Origin: Paenibacillus sp.
Lineage (GTDB): Bacteria; Bacillota; Bacilli; Paenibacillales; Paenibacillaceae
Reading direction: 5' to 3'
NCBI GenBank assembly: GCA_029256665.1
Contig: JAQSXN010000358.1
Location: 1 to 5,064 of the forward strand
Length of the DNA: 5,064 nucleotides
Made by a program: the position numbers and the translations under genes. The notes beneath the pieces are model-generated. The model did not search any database and was not told the origin of the DNA. It worked only from the letters and a program-made list of their open reading frames with translations. Positions 1 through 5,064 of this stretch are shown in pieces; the stretch's first letter is position 1, and each line of letters starts with the position of its first letter.

Positions 1-1
1 T

Positions 2-895
2 GCGGGGGTCGCCAAGTTTGGCGGACGTTATGTCATGGTGTTCCGCAACGACTACGGCTCGCTGGAGAAGCAGACCATCGAGCCGTCCCATACGACGGAT
101 CTCGGCATCGCCTTCAGCGATGACGGCATTCATTGGACGGCAGGGCCGAAGCCGGTCTTCAAGCTGCGCGACGAAGAGATCGTGCGCGCCTACGATCCGC
201 GTCTGACGGTCATCGACGGCCGCTGCTACATGTGCTTCGCCGTCGATACGCGGCACGGCATCCGGGGAGGCGTCGCGGTGACGGACGACTTTGAATCCTT
301 CGAGATACTGAGCTTGTCGACGCCGGACCTGCGAAACATGGTGCTGTTCCCGGAGCGAATAGGCGGCAACTACGTCAGGCTGGAACGACCGTTCACCGTG
401 TACAGCCGCGGCGGAGTCGACCGGTTCGACACCTGGCTGTCGGAGTCGCCGGATCTGGTCTATTGGGGCCGTTCCGAGCTGCTTCTGACGGTGGAACAGG
501 TGCCCTTCGCCAATGACAAGATCGGCCCAGCCGCGCCGCCCGTCAAGACGGAGAAGGGCTGGCTTACCACGTTCCATGCGGTGGATATCGATCCGGGCAG
601 AGGGAAGAACGGGTGGGAGCCATCCTGGAAAAAGCGGTATACGGCCGGCATTATGCTGCTAGACCTCGACAATCCGAGGAAAATCCTCGGCATGAGCGCA
701 TCGCCGCTGCTTGCGCCCGAAGCGCCGTACGAAACGGACGGGGGTTTCCGCAACGACGTCATTTTTCCCGGAGGCATGGTGCTGGAGGAAGACGGGGAAG
801 TGAAAATCTATTACGGAGCGGCAGACACGGTAGAATGCTTGGCTACCGCGCATGTCGACGATTTGATCCGGCTTTGTCTGGAGAAGCGGAAATAA
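2..895 (+). CDS. GH130 glycoside phosphorylase (beta-mannoside phosphorylase-like), 5' partial
   Basis: This is the 3' part of a gene open from the first complete codon in the window; 297 residues are visible, and about 40 N-terminal residues are probably missing. The protein reads as a five-bladed beta-propeller of family GH130: KFGGRYVMVFR and SDDGIHW at the start, then YDPRLT, PERIGGNYVRLERP, KIGPAAPPVKTEKGWL, and NDVIFPGG...YYGAADT near the end. GH130 enzymes act in the cytoplasm and split beta-mannosides, most using phosphate to release alpha-mannose 1-phosphate. Counting from the first visible codon, the likely proton-donor Asp is residue 65 (base 194, in YDPR). Arg111, Asn112, Arg129, Lys173 and His192 match in spacing the phosphate-site residues I recall for a characterised mannoside phosphorylase. 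This favours a phosphorylase over the hydrolytic GH130 branch. The methionine at base 35 is internal, because conserved GH130 sequence precedes it. No signal peptide is visible, but the true N-terminus is not in view. The exact substrate (mannobiose, mannosyl-GlcNAc, longer mannan) cannot be told. A stem-loop follows the stop codon. Confidence 0.9.
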   Translation, partial: AGVAKFGGRYVMVFRNDYGSLEKQTIEPSHTTDLGIAFSDDGIHWTAGPKPVFKLRDEEIVRAYDPRLTVIDGRCYMCFAVDTRHGIRGGVAVTDDFESFEILSLSTPDLRNMVLFPERIGGNYVRLERPFTVYSRGGVDRFDTWLSESPDLVYWGRSELLLTVEQVPFANDKIGPAAPPVKTEKGWLTTFHAVDIDPGRGKNGWEPSWKKRYTAGIMLLDLDNPRKILGMSASPLLAPEAPYETDGGFRNDVIFPGGMVLEEDGEVKIYYGAADTVECLATAHVDDLIRLCLEKRK

Positions 896-908
896 GCGGC
901 TTGGCATG

Positions 909-951
909 ACGGCAATAACCCGGAGGACGAGATCCTCCGGGTTATTGCCGT
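909..951 (+). terminator. Perfect 19-bp stem-loop after the GH130 gene, probable terminator
   Basis: The arms at 909-927 and 933-951 are exact reverse complements (ACGGCAATAACCCGGAGGA on the left) around a 5-base loop, CGAGA. It starts 13 bases after the GH130 stop codon, the usual place for an intrinsic terminator. The tail after the stem (TCTGCTGTAA) lacks a clean T-run, so termination may be incomplete, or the hairpin may mainly protect the 3' end of the mRNA. It could also block antisense transcripts coming from the tetR gene on the other strand, but no T-run is seen in that direction either. The rest of the gap to base 1079 shows no gene or other clear signal. Confidence 0.7.
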
Positions 952-1079
952 TCTGCTGTAACGCGCCTATGCCGCAATCGCTTGCCCGCGCATAGCAGCT
1001 CGTCCGAATTGGAAGTCGCGTTAATGGCGCGGGTTTGCGGCGATACGCCAGTGAGCGGATCGGCTCTGCGACCGACTCG

Positions 1080-1655
1080 CTATCTTTGCAACATATGAAG
1101 GATAACCGCCATCGTCTCGTCCAGCGCGCCCGGCTCGTCCGGTCGTTCCGCGATCCATAGGGCGGATTCGTTGAGCGCGCCGGACAAAAAGCTCGTCATT
1201 GCCGCCGGGGATAGGCGAGAGTAATAGCCCCTCGCCTGCAGCAACTCCAGCTGCTCCCGAAGATGCCGCATGGCATTCTCTTCGTCCATCCGCCGCCAAG
1301 CCTCCCAGCCCAGCACCGCGGGGCCGTCCAGCAGCAGGATGCGCCGGGCGGACGGAGAGACCGCCGCCTCTACGAACGCTTTGCAGCCTAGAATCAGCTG
1401 CTCCATGGGATCCTCGCTGCGAGAAGCCTCGCGTGCCACCATCTCCCCGACCTCCGCCTGCACCGCGGAGACGACCGCTTTGAACAAGCCTAGCTTGTTC
1501 CCGTAATGATGGTAAAGCGCCCCTCTTGTCATGCCTGCCTCCGCAACGATTTCCTCCAGCGAAGCTTTGGCGTAGCCGAGTTCGGTGAACCGGACTCTAG
1601 CGATGCCAAGCAGCTTGTCCGCCGTCTCCTGCGAATGCTCCTTCGTTCTTTTCAT
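1080..1655 (-). CDS. TetR/AcrR-family transcriptional repressor
   Basis: This 191-residue protein has the usual length and layout of the family: an N-terminal three-helix DNA-binding domain and an all-helical ligand/dimer domain. The helix-turn-helix is residues 33-52, with LEEIVAEAGMTRGALYHHYG then NKLGLF, which is the classic TetR signature. The C-terminal domain (about 60-191) is of a general type and does not reveal the ligand. The start is supported by AAGGAGG at 1662-1668 on the minus strand, six bases before the ATG. It is the second gene of an operon: 32 bases separate it from the stop codon of the VOC gene upstream, and it has no obvious promoter of its own there. The TetR-type palindrome at 2156-2177, inside the promoter of the VOC gene, is the obvious operator candidate, so the protein probably represses both the VOC gene and itself until a small molecule binds. 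Family assignment is firm; ligand and target are inference. Confidence 0.93.
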   Translation of the reverse strand: MKRTKEHSQETADKLLGIARVRFTELGYAKASLEEIVAEAGMTRGALYHHYGNKLGLFKAVVSAVQAEVGEMVAREASRSEDPMEQLILGCKAFVEAAVSPSARRILLLDGPAVLGWEAWRRMDEENAMRHLREQLELLQARGYYSRLSPAAMTSFLSGALNESALWIAERPDEPGALDETMAVILHMLQR

Positions 1656-1687
1656 GGATTGCCTCCTTGCCGGAGTCCGTGCTCCGC

Positions 1688-2116
1688 CTAGCTTTGATCC
1701 TGCTCTATATATTGCTCCGCATATTCCTCGGATGGGGGGATATTCGTAATGACGTCAATCAGTATACCATTCGGGTCGCGCGTAATGAAGTGGCGCTGGC
1801 CGAATGCCTCGTTCCGAATGCCGAGCTCGACCGGCAGCCCCGTCCGAAGGATGAGCCGCTCGTATTCCTGATCGACATCCTCCACCTCGAAATTCAGAAT
1901 CAATCCTTGCGTCGCTTGGCGGAAGCCCTCCGGTATGGTGCCATGGCTCGGCTCGAGAATGGCGAGCTCGAACGCCGAGCCCGTGCCCTCGAGCTTCAGA
2001 CTGACATACCAGTCGGACTCGAACGAGAGTTGGAATCCGAAATGGCGGACGTAAAACGCAGCCGTTTCTTCTACATTTTCGGTAAGCAAGACGGGATAAA
2101 AGCTGGCAGCTTTCAT
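1688..2116 (-). CDS. VOC superfamily (glyoxalase/bleomycin resistance fold) protein
   Basis: This 142-residue protein has the size of a single-chain VOC protein with two beta-alpha-beta-beta-beta modules, about residues 4-55 and 70-125. Visible marks are [23 protein letters not shown] at the start, FELAIL closing module one, and [16 protein letters not shown] then [19 protein letters not shown] in module two. Family members include glyoxalases, ring-cleaving dioxygenases, fosfomycin-modifying enzymes and drug-sequestering proteins. The usual His/Glu metal ligands are not obviously complete: the first strand has Tyr7, module one ends with Glu50, and the last strand has Asp121 rather than the common Glu. 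A binding protein or an atypical enzyme is therefore possible. The start is set by AAAGGAG at 2125-2131 on the minus strand, eight bases before the ATG. It is the first gene of the operon with tetR, and a palindromic operator overlaps its promoter. A role in detoxification or resistance to the ligand sensed by the repressor is inferred from this context only. Confidence 0.88.
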   Translation of the reverse strand: MKAASFYPVLLTENVEETAAFYVRHFGFQLSFESDWYVSLKLEGTGSAFELAILEPSHGTIPEGFRQATQGLILNFEVEDVDQEYERLILRTGLPVELGIRNEAFGQRHFITRDPNGILIDVITNIPPSEEYAEQYIEQDQS

Positions 2117-2149
2117 GATATTCGCTCCTTTGGCGATTAGGATAATCTC

Positions 2150-2179
2150 ACTTTAACATACATACAGAATGTATGTAAA
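2150..2179 (-). promoter_or_regulatory. Candidate sigma-A promoter of the VOC-tetR operon
   Basis: Read on the minus strand, TTTACA (2174-2179) resembles the -35 box and TAAAGT (2150-2155) the -10 box, with an 18-base spacer. A TG one base upstream of the -10 makes it an extended -10 element. The predicted RNA start near 2143 lies about 27 bases before the VOC start codon and leaves room for the AAAGGAG ribosome binding site at 2125-2131. The boxes are imperfect (5 of 6 and 4 of 6 matches), but position and TG support them. Confidence 0.55.
2156..2177. promoter_or_regulatory. TetR-type operator palindrome inside the VOC-tetR promoter
   Basis: TACATACA-GAA-TGTATGTA (2159-2177) is a perfect palindrome with 8-base arms. 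Because the half-site ACAT is repeated, a second perfect register exists: ACATACAT-ACAGA-ATGTATGT (2156-2176). The half-sites closely resemble the ATGTATGT half-sites that I recall for the AcrR operator, a TetR-family site. It fills the spacer between the candidate -35 and -10, where a bound repressor would block RNA polymerase. The TetR gene in the same operon is the likely binder. Confidence 0.72.
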
Positions 2180-2315
2180 GTGGTTGATTGATTGATGGAA
2201 AACGTAGCAAGTACTCTACCTGCTCGATAGAGGCGGAGACGTTGGGGCAATCTTGGAGTTCGGATGGGATTGCGGATCATGAAGATGTAACGATCGTGTA
2301 CGCACCGTCTAAAAG

Positions 2316-2500
2316 TGTAACGGACGCCAGCGACCTTATCTGGCCGTTTCTATTAGCTTTTGAAATGTAACGGACACCATGGACGTTATTTGCAGAAAAG
2401 ATGGCGATTTGATGCTCAGATGGAGCGAATAAGGTCGCGGGGGTCCGTTAGAGTTTGAAGACATACAAAAATCGCGGATTAATGTCTCTCCTGTCCGTTA
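2316..2500. repeat. Cluster of four ~26-bp repeats in mirrored pairs
   Basis: The repeat core is TAACGGACnCC followed by GAC-TTAT. Copy A is at 2316-2342 and copy B at 2366-2392, in direct orientation exactly 50 bases apart. Copies C (2425-2450) and D (2474-2500) are on the other strand and again exactly 50 bases apart. Copies A-C share most positions; copy D is more degenerate (GACATTAATC in place of GACCTTATC). B pairs with C, and A with D, so the whole block can fold into a long imperfect hairpin with its apex near 2408. This looks like a small dispersed intergenic repeat or a non-coding miniature element. No protein, tRNA or Rfam-type RNA is recognisable. Confidence 0.75.
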
Positions 2501-2557
2501 GGCGAAAGGTAGCTCGGTAAGGGGAGGTGGTTACTCGTTAAGCGAAAGGTAGTCCGG
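2497..2557 (+). repeat. Short direct repeat, two copies 40 bases apart
   Basis: GTTAGGCGAAAGGTAGCTCGG (2497-2517, one base over the core) recurs as GTTAAGCGAAAGGTAGTCCGG (2537-2557) with three differences in 21 positions. The first copy overlaps the last four bases of repeat D. The bases between (2518-2536) are GA-rich. The second unit may be a remnant of the same repeat family, since GTTA is also the outer end of the inverted copies C and D. No function is evident. Confidence 0.6.
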
Positions 2558-2649
2558 CGTACGAAAAGCCGGTTTTGACGCTGAGCGCAGCAGCGATGAA
2601 CCAAACCGCTTATCGTTATCCATTCCGCCGATTCAGCGGAAATCGCCCA

Positions 2650-2663
2650 AAAAAGCGCTTTCT
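2650..2663. promoter_or_regulatory. LacI/CcpA-like palindrome upstream of the transporter operon
   Basis: AAAGCGCTTT (2652-2661) is a perfect 10-base palindrome with the central CG typical of LacI-family operators. The 14-base window 2650-2663 fits the catabolite-response element consensus TGWAANCGNTNWCA except at the first two and the last positions. It lies about 106 bases before the start of the first permease gene. An operator for a local LacI-family regulator or for CcpA would suit a sugar importer, but no promoter could be fixed nearby and a chance match is possible. Confidence 0.35.
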
Positions 2664-2751
2664 CCGCTAGCGCGATGCCGGAACCGCATGGGATTATACA
2701 GGTGTAAAAGCGAAGGCAGCGACTGCAACCGCTTTCGGACATATCAGACTT

Positions 2752-2758
2752 AAAGGAG
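2752..2758 (+). promoter_or_regulatory. Ribosome binding site that selects the TTG start at 2769
   Basis: AAAGGAG lies ten bases before a TTG codon at 2769. The first in-frame ATG (2865) has no such site before it (GCTTCCGCGACATC) and would begin right at the membrane-entry KRYGALYALF segment. The TTG start is therefore preferred. Confidence 0.75.
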
Positions 2759-2768
2759 TGGAACAACC

Positions 2769-3752
2769 TTGAAATCACTGGCAAGCCCGGACACGCGGAA
2801 GCTTCCTCAAGCTGGCGATTCCAATATCGGGCAACGTCCAAAGGGAAAGCGCTTCCGCGACATCATGAAACGCTACGGCGCGCTGTACGCGCTGTTCATC
2901 CCGGTCATCGCTTATTATGCGATCTTTCATTACGCGCCGATGGCGGGGGTAATCATCGCGTTCAAAAACTACAATTTCTTGGACGGCGTCTTCGGCAGTC
3001 CGTGGGCGGGCATGGCCCACTTCAAACGATTCGTCGACAACGGGGACTTCTGGATCGTGTTCAGCAACACGCTGGTGCTTGCCTTCTACCGGATCCTGTT
3101 CGGGTTTCCCGCGCCGATTCTGTTCGCGGTCTTGCTCCATGAGATGAGGTTCGTCAAGTGGCGGCGCGTGTTCCAGACGGTTTCCTACTTGCCGCATTTC
3201 GTCTCTTGGGTCGTCGTGTACGGATTGATGTACAACTTCTTCTCGGAGAGCGGCTTCGTCAATTCGATCATGAATGCCTGGACGGGCGAGACGCTGCCGT
3301 TCTTGTCGTCGACGGAATACTTCCGAAGCATGTTCGTAGGTAGCGCCATGTGGAAGGAAATGGGCTGGAGCGCGATCATCTTCCTGGCGGCGCTAACCCG
3401 GGTCGATCCCAATCTGTATGAAGCCGCGTCGATCGACGGGGCTAACCGCTGGCAAAGGCTGTGGCACATTACGCTTCCGGGCATTCGCAGCGTCATCAGC
3501 ATCATGTTTATTCTGAGTCTCGGAGGACTGCTTAGCGTCAGCTTCGAGCAAATTCTGGTCATGATCAATCCGCAGGTATCCTCGATCGCCGAAGTGCTGG
3601 ATTACTATATCTACCGCGTCGGCTTGCTGAACACCAATAATTTCAGTTATGCGACGGCCGTCGGTTTGTTCCGATCGGTGATCGCGGTGGCGCTCGTGCT
3701 GCTGGCGAACTATTTGGCCAAAAAAATGGATGAGGAGGGCGGCATATGGTAA
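2769..3752 (+). CDS. Carbohydrate ABC transporter permease, LplB type
   Basis: This 327-residue inner-membrane protein is one half of the channel of a sugar importer (CUT1 class, LplB/COG4209-like). After a charged N-terminal tail of ~33 residues come about six hydrophobic segments, near residues 38-63, 95-120, 130-155, 195-212, 243-265 and 290-315. The cytoplasmic EAA loop, which docks the ATPase, is clear at residues 218-237 (EAASIDGANRWQRLWHITLP). Further family marks are FHYAPMAGVIIAFKNY, SYLPHFVSWVV and the C-terminal MDEEGGIW. Length is normal for the family. Translation begins at TTG, supported by AAAGGAG at 2752-2758; a later ATG at 2865 is less likely. The gene overlaps the next permease gene by seven bases, so the two are probably translated together as a heterodimer. 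No ATPase gene is visible in the operon; in this class a shared MsmX-like ATPase often serves several importers. The substrate is probably an oligosaccharide but is not readable from sequence. Confidence 0.93.
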   Translation: MKSLASPDTRKLPQAGDSNIGQRPKGKRFRDIMKRYGALYALFIPVIAYYAIFHYAPMAGVIIAFKNYNFLDGVFGSPWAGMAHFKRFVDNGDFWIVFSNTLVLAFYRILFGFPAPILFAVLLHEMRFVKWRRVFQTVSYLPHFVSWVVVYGLMYNFFSESGFVNSIMNAWTGETLPFLSSTEYFRSMFVGSAMWKEMGWSAIIFLAALTRVDPNLYEAASIDGANRWQRLWHITLPGIRSVISIMFILSLGGLLSVSFEQILVMINPQVSSIAEVLDYYIYRVGLLNTNNFSYATAVGLFRSVIAVALVLLANYLAKKMDEEGGIW

Positions 3753-4630
3753 AGCCGACAGCGAAATCGAGCCCTCGGCTGGGCAAAAGCGGCATCGTCG
3801 ATTACGTCATCTGGTTCGTGCTCGTGTTGTTCAGCTTATCGACGTTATTCCCGTTCCTGAACGTCTTGTTCGTCTCGTTCGCCAACATGAGGGATATCGT
3901 GGAAAGCGGCGGCGTGCTGCTATTTCCCAAGTCGATTCATCTCGACAGCTACCGGTACGTGCTCCAATATTCCGGCCTGCTTAACGCGTACGGGGTTACG
4001 ATCTTCATCACCGTGGTGGGCACCCTGATCAATTTAATCATGACGGCGCTAGGGGCTTACGTGTTGTCGAACCGCGATCTGCCCGGCCGTAACGCGATGA
4101 TGACGATGGTGCTGATCGCCATGCTGTTCAGCGGCGGCTTGATCCCGACCTATCTGGTCGTGCGGTCCTTGCAGCTGGTCGATACCGTGTGGGCGCTTAT
4201 GCTTCCGTCCGCGATCAGCGCCTGGCTGCTGATCCTGATGCGCAACTTCTTCCAAGGCATTCCCGCGGAGCTTCGGGAGTCGGCTCGCATCGATGGCTGC
4301 TCGGAGATCGGCATTCTCGTACGCATCATCTTGCCGTTGTCTCTTCCGATCTTCGCCACGCTGGCGTTGTTCTACGGCGTCGGCCACTGGAACGAATACA
4401 TCAACGTCGTCATCTACATCAACGATCCGAACCTGTCCACCCTTCAGCTGATTCTGCGGAAAATGTACACCTTCGCCATCGATCAATTGGACGGCGACAG
4501 CCTGCCGCCTCCCGTGGAGACGGTGCGCGCCGCCACGATCATGCTGTCGACGTTGCCGATCGTCATGGTCTATCCGTTCTTGCAGCGGTACTTCGTGCAA
4601 GGCGTCATGGTCGGTTCCGTGAAAGGGTAA
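3746..4630 (+). CDS. Carbohydrate ABC transporter permease, YtcP type
   Basis: This 294-residue inner-membrane protein is the second channel subunit, of the MalG/YtcP class (COG0395-like). About six hydrophobic segments lie near residues 18-46, 83-105, 117-140, 146-166, 194-215 and 265-283. The ATPase-docking EAA loop is residues 178-197 (ESARIDGCSEIGILVRIILP), in the usual position about 100 residues from the C-terminus. Other class marks are FPFLNVLFVSFA near the start, FSGGLIPTYLVVRSLQLVDT, GHWNEYINVVIYI and the C-terminal QRYFVQGVMVGSVKG. The ATG overlaps the end of the previous gene by seven bases and has GAGGAGGG at 3732-3739 with a six-base spacer, which points to coupled translation and equal amounts of the two subunits. 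It is followed after 62 bases by the lipoprotein gene of the same system. Length and motifs are intact. Confidence 0.94.
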   Translation: MVKPTAKSSPRLGKSGIVDYVIWFVLVLFSLSTLFPFLNVLFVSFANMRDIVESGGVLLFPKSIHLDSYRYVLQYSGLLNAYGVTIFITVVGTLINLIMTALGAYVLSNRDLPGRNAMMTMVLIAMLFSGGLIPTYLVVRSLQLVDTVWALMLPSAISAWLLILMRNFFQGIPAELRESARIDGCSEIGILVRIILPLSLPIFATLALFYGVGHWNEYINVVIYINDPNLSTLQLILRKMYTFAIDQLDGDSLPPPVETVRAATIMLSTLPIVMVYPFLQRYFVQGVMVGSVKG

Positions 4631-4656
4631 TGCCTGTGGTTGTAGGCCGCTTGGCT

Positions 4657-4662
4657 TATAAT
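4657..4662 (+). promoter_or_regulatory. Perfect -10 box before the solute-binding protein gene
   Basis: TATAAT in the 62-base gap between the permease and lipoprotein genes would start RNA near 4669, about 24 bases before the ATG and just before the ribosome binding site. No good -35 box lies 16-18 bases upstream (CTGTGG at 4634-4639 is the best-spaced). It may be a weak or activator-dependent internal promoter that raises the amount of binding protein, or chance AT-rich spacer. Confidence 0.35.
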
Positions 4663-4692
4663 AGATAACATAAACAAGAAAGGGAGATCACA

Positions 4693-5064
4693 ATGAAATC
4701 GACTACGCAATCCCGCTTGAACGCGGTCGGCGCGTCCCTGCTGACCGTCGCCCTGCTTGCCGGATGCAGCGGAGGCTCGAACGAGCCGGCCGAGACGAAC
4801 GGCAACCAACCCGCGGATGGAGGAACAAAGACAGAACCGACCACCATCTCGCTCATTCAGCCGGATCTCGGCCGGGTCTGGAAGGCGGATAACCCGGGCA
4901 CCAAGGAGCTTGAGTCGCGGACGAACGTGAAGCTTAACGTCTCCATGCATCCGAACAACGATTTCACCAGCAAATTCAACGTGCTTGCCGCTTCGGGAGA
5001 CGTTCCGGACATCAGCCGTCTTAGCGCGTTCGATTACCAGAATTTCGCGGATCAAGGACTGTTC
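4693..5064 (+). CDS. Extracellular solute-binding lipoprotein (family 1, LplA/YtcQ-like), 3' partial
   Basis: The first 124 codons of the substrate-binding component of the importer are present; the frame is open to the end of the window, and full proteins of this class are usually 500-570 residues. A lipoprotein signal is plain: MKSTTQSR, a hydrophobic stretch at about residues 11-24, then the lipobox LLAGC with the lipid-bearing Cys at residue 25. A flexible, Asn/Gly/Glu-rich linker runs to about residue 50. The mature domain begins with TTISLIQPDLGRVWKADNPG, then KELESRTNVKLNV and FNVLAASGDVPDISRL, the usual opening of family 1 binding proteins of this group. The protein would sit on the outer face of the membrane and pass sugar to the two permeases encoded just before it. 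The start is supported by AAAGGGAG ending at 4686, six bases before the ATG. The sugar-binding residues lie beyond the window. Confidence 0.92.
   Translation, partial: MKSTTQSRLNAVGASLLTVALLAGCSGGSNEPAETNGNQPADGGTKTEPTTISLIQPDLGRVWKADNPGTKELESRTNVKLNVSMHPNNDFTSKFNVLAASGDVPDISRLSAFDYQNFADQGLF

Larger units (their letters stand above)
2183..2768. other. Non-coding region between the divergent VOC-tetR and transporter operons
   Basis: No convincing gene lies in these ~586 bases. Short open frames on both strands have no ribosome binding site or recognisable protein sequence, and those in the middle are made of repeat DNA. Bases 2183-2315 show nothing clear beyond three TTGA units at 2184-2195. 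Bases 2316-2500 hold the mirrored repeat cluster, and 2497-2557 a second direct repeat. Bases 2560-2768 should be the promoter and leader of the transporter operon. I found no sigma-A promoter with two good boxes there: TATACA at 2695-2700 is a possible -10, but it has no matching -35. Confidence 0.7.

Noticed and set aside
1025..1050. TGGCG...CGCCA stem as a terminator for the tetR transcript
   Set aside because: The stem has only five base pairs, a 16-base loop and no T-run on the minus strand.
1667..2140. 157-residue open frame antisense to the VOC gene
   Set aside because: The minus-strand VOC protein has clear family motifs and a good ribosome binding site; the antisense frame has neither.
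2184..2195. TTGA repeated three times
   Set aside because: It is too short to distinguish from chance.
2188..2370. 60-residue open frame on the plus strand
   Set aside because: It has no ribosome binding site or recognisable sequence, and its end is formed by repeats A and B.
2316..2500. Regularly spaced repeats as a CRISPR array
   Set aside because: Only two copies occur per orientation, the copies differ from each other, the orientation flips midway, and no cas gene is in view.
2575..2580. TTGACG as a -35 box for the transporter operon
   Set aside because: No acceptable -10 box lies 16-18 bases downstream; the best sequences there are GAACCA and AACCAA.
2479..2841. 120-residue open frame on the minus strand
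   Set aside because: It overlaps the start of the permease gene, has no ribosome binding site, reads as Cys- and Ser-rich nonsense, and its end lies in repeat DNA.
4049..4600. 183-residue minus-strand frame antisense to the second permease gene
   Set aside because: Its composition is His/Gln/Asp/Arg-rich, typical of a reverse shadow of a GC-rich membrane-protein gene.
4570..5055. 161-residue minus-strand frame antisense to the lipoprotein gene
   Set aside because: The plus strand encodes a clear signal peptide, lipobox and binding-protein sequence here; the reverse frame has no support.

Overview
The window looks like chromosomal DNA from a GC-rich member of the Bacillota, most likely Paenibacillaceae (Paenibacillus or Cohnella type). 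This rests on strong AGGAGG-type ribosome binding sites, a TTG start, a lipobox solute-binding protein, and a pair of LplB/YtcP-type sugar permeases whose stretch of operon encodes no ATPase. The genus is an inference; no rRNA or other marker gene is present.

Layout. Bases 2-895 (+) hold the 3' part of a GH130 glycoside phosphorylase gene whose first ~40 codons lie outside the window. It is followed by a perfect 19-bp stem-loop (909-951). Bases 1080-2116 (-) hold a two-gene operon: a VOC/glyoxalase-fold protein (first) and a TetR-family repressor (second). A TetR-type palindrome lies exactly between the candidate -35 and -10 of this operon's promoter (2150-2179), so the repressor probably controls both genes, itself included. 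Bases 2183-2768 are non-coding. They hold four copies of a ~26-bp repeat arranged as two direct pairs in mirror orientation, then a second short direct repeat, then the leader of the next operon with a LacI/CcpA-like palindrome. Bases 2769-5064 (+) hold a carbohydrate ABC importer operon: an LplB-type permease (TTG start), a YtcP-type permease overlapping it by 7 bases, and the first 124 codons of the lipoprotein that binds the substrate. The window ends inside this last gene.

How it works together. The importer should take up an oligosaccharide. The cytoplasmic GH130 enzyme keeps the residues recalled as catalytic and phosphate-binding in beta-mannoside phosphorylases, so it would split a beta-mannoside with phosphate to give mannose 1-phosphate. 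A shared mannoside or plant/N-glycan utilisation function is a reasonable inference from proximity. It is not proven, because the VOC-tetR unit separates the two and the substrate of the transporter cannot be read from sequence. The VOC-tetR pair looks like an independent small-molecule response unit.

I did not find a clearly novel system. The most interesting parts are the mirrored repeat cluster and the unusually clear operator/promoter overlap.
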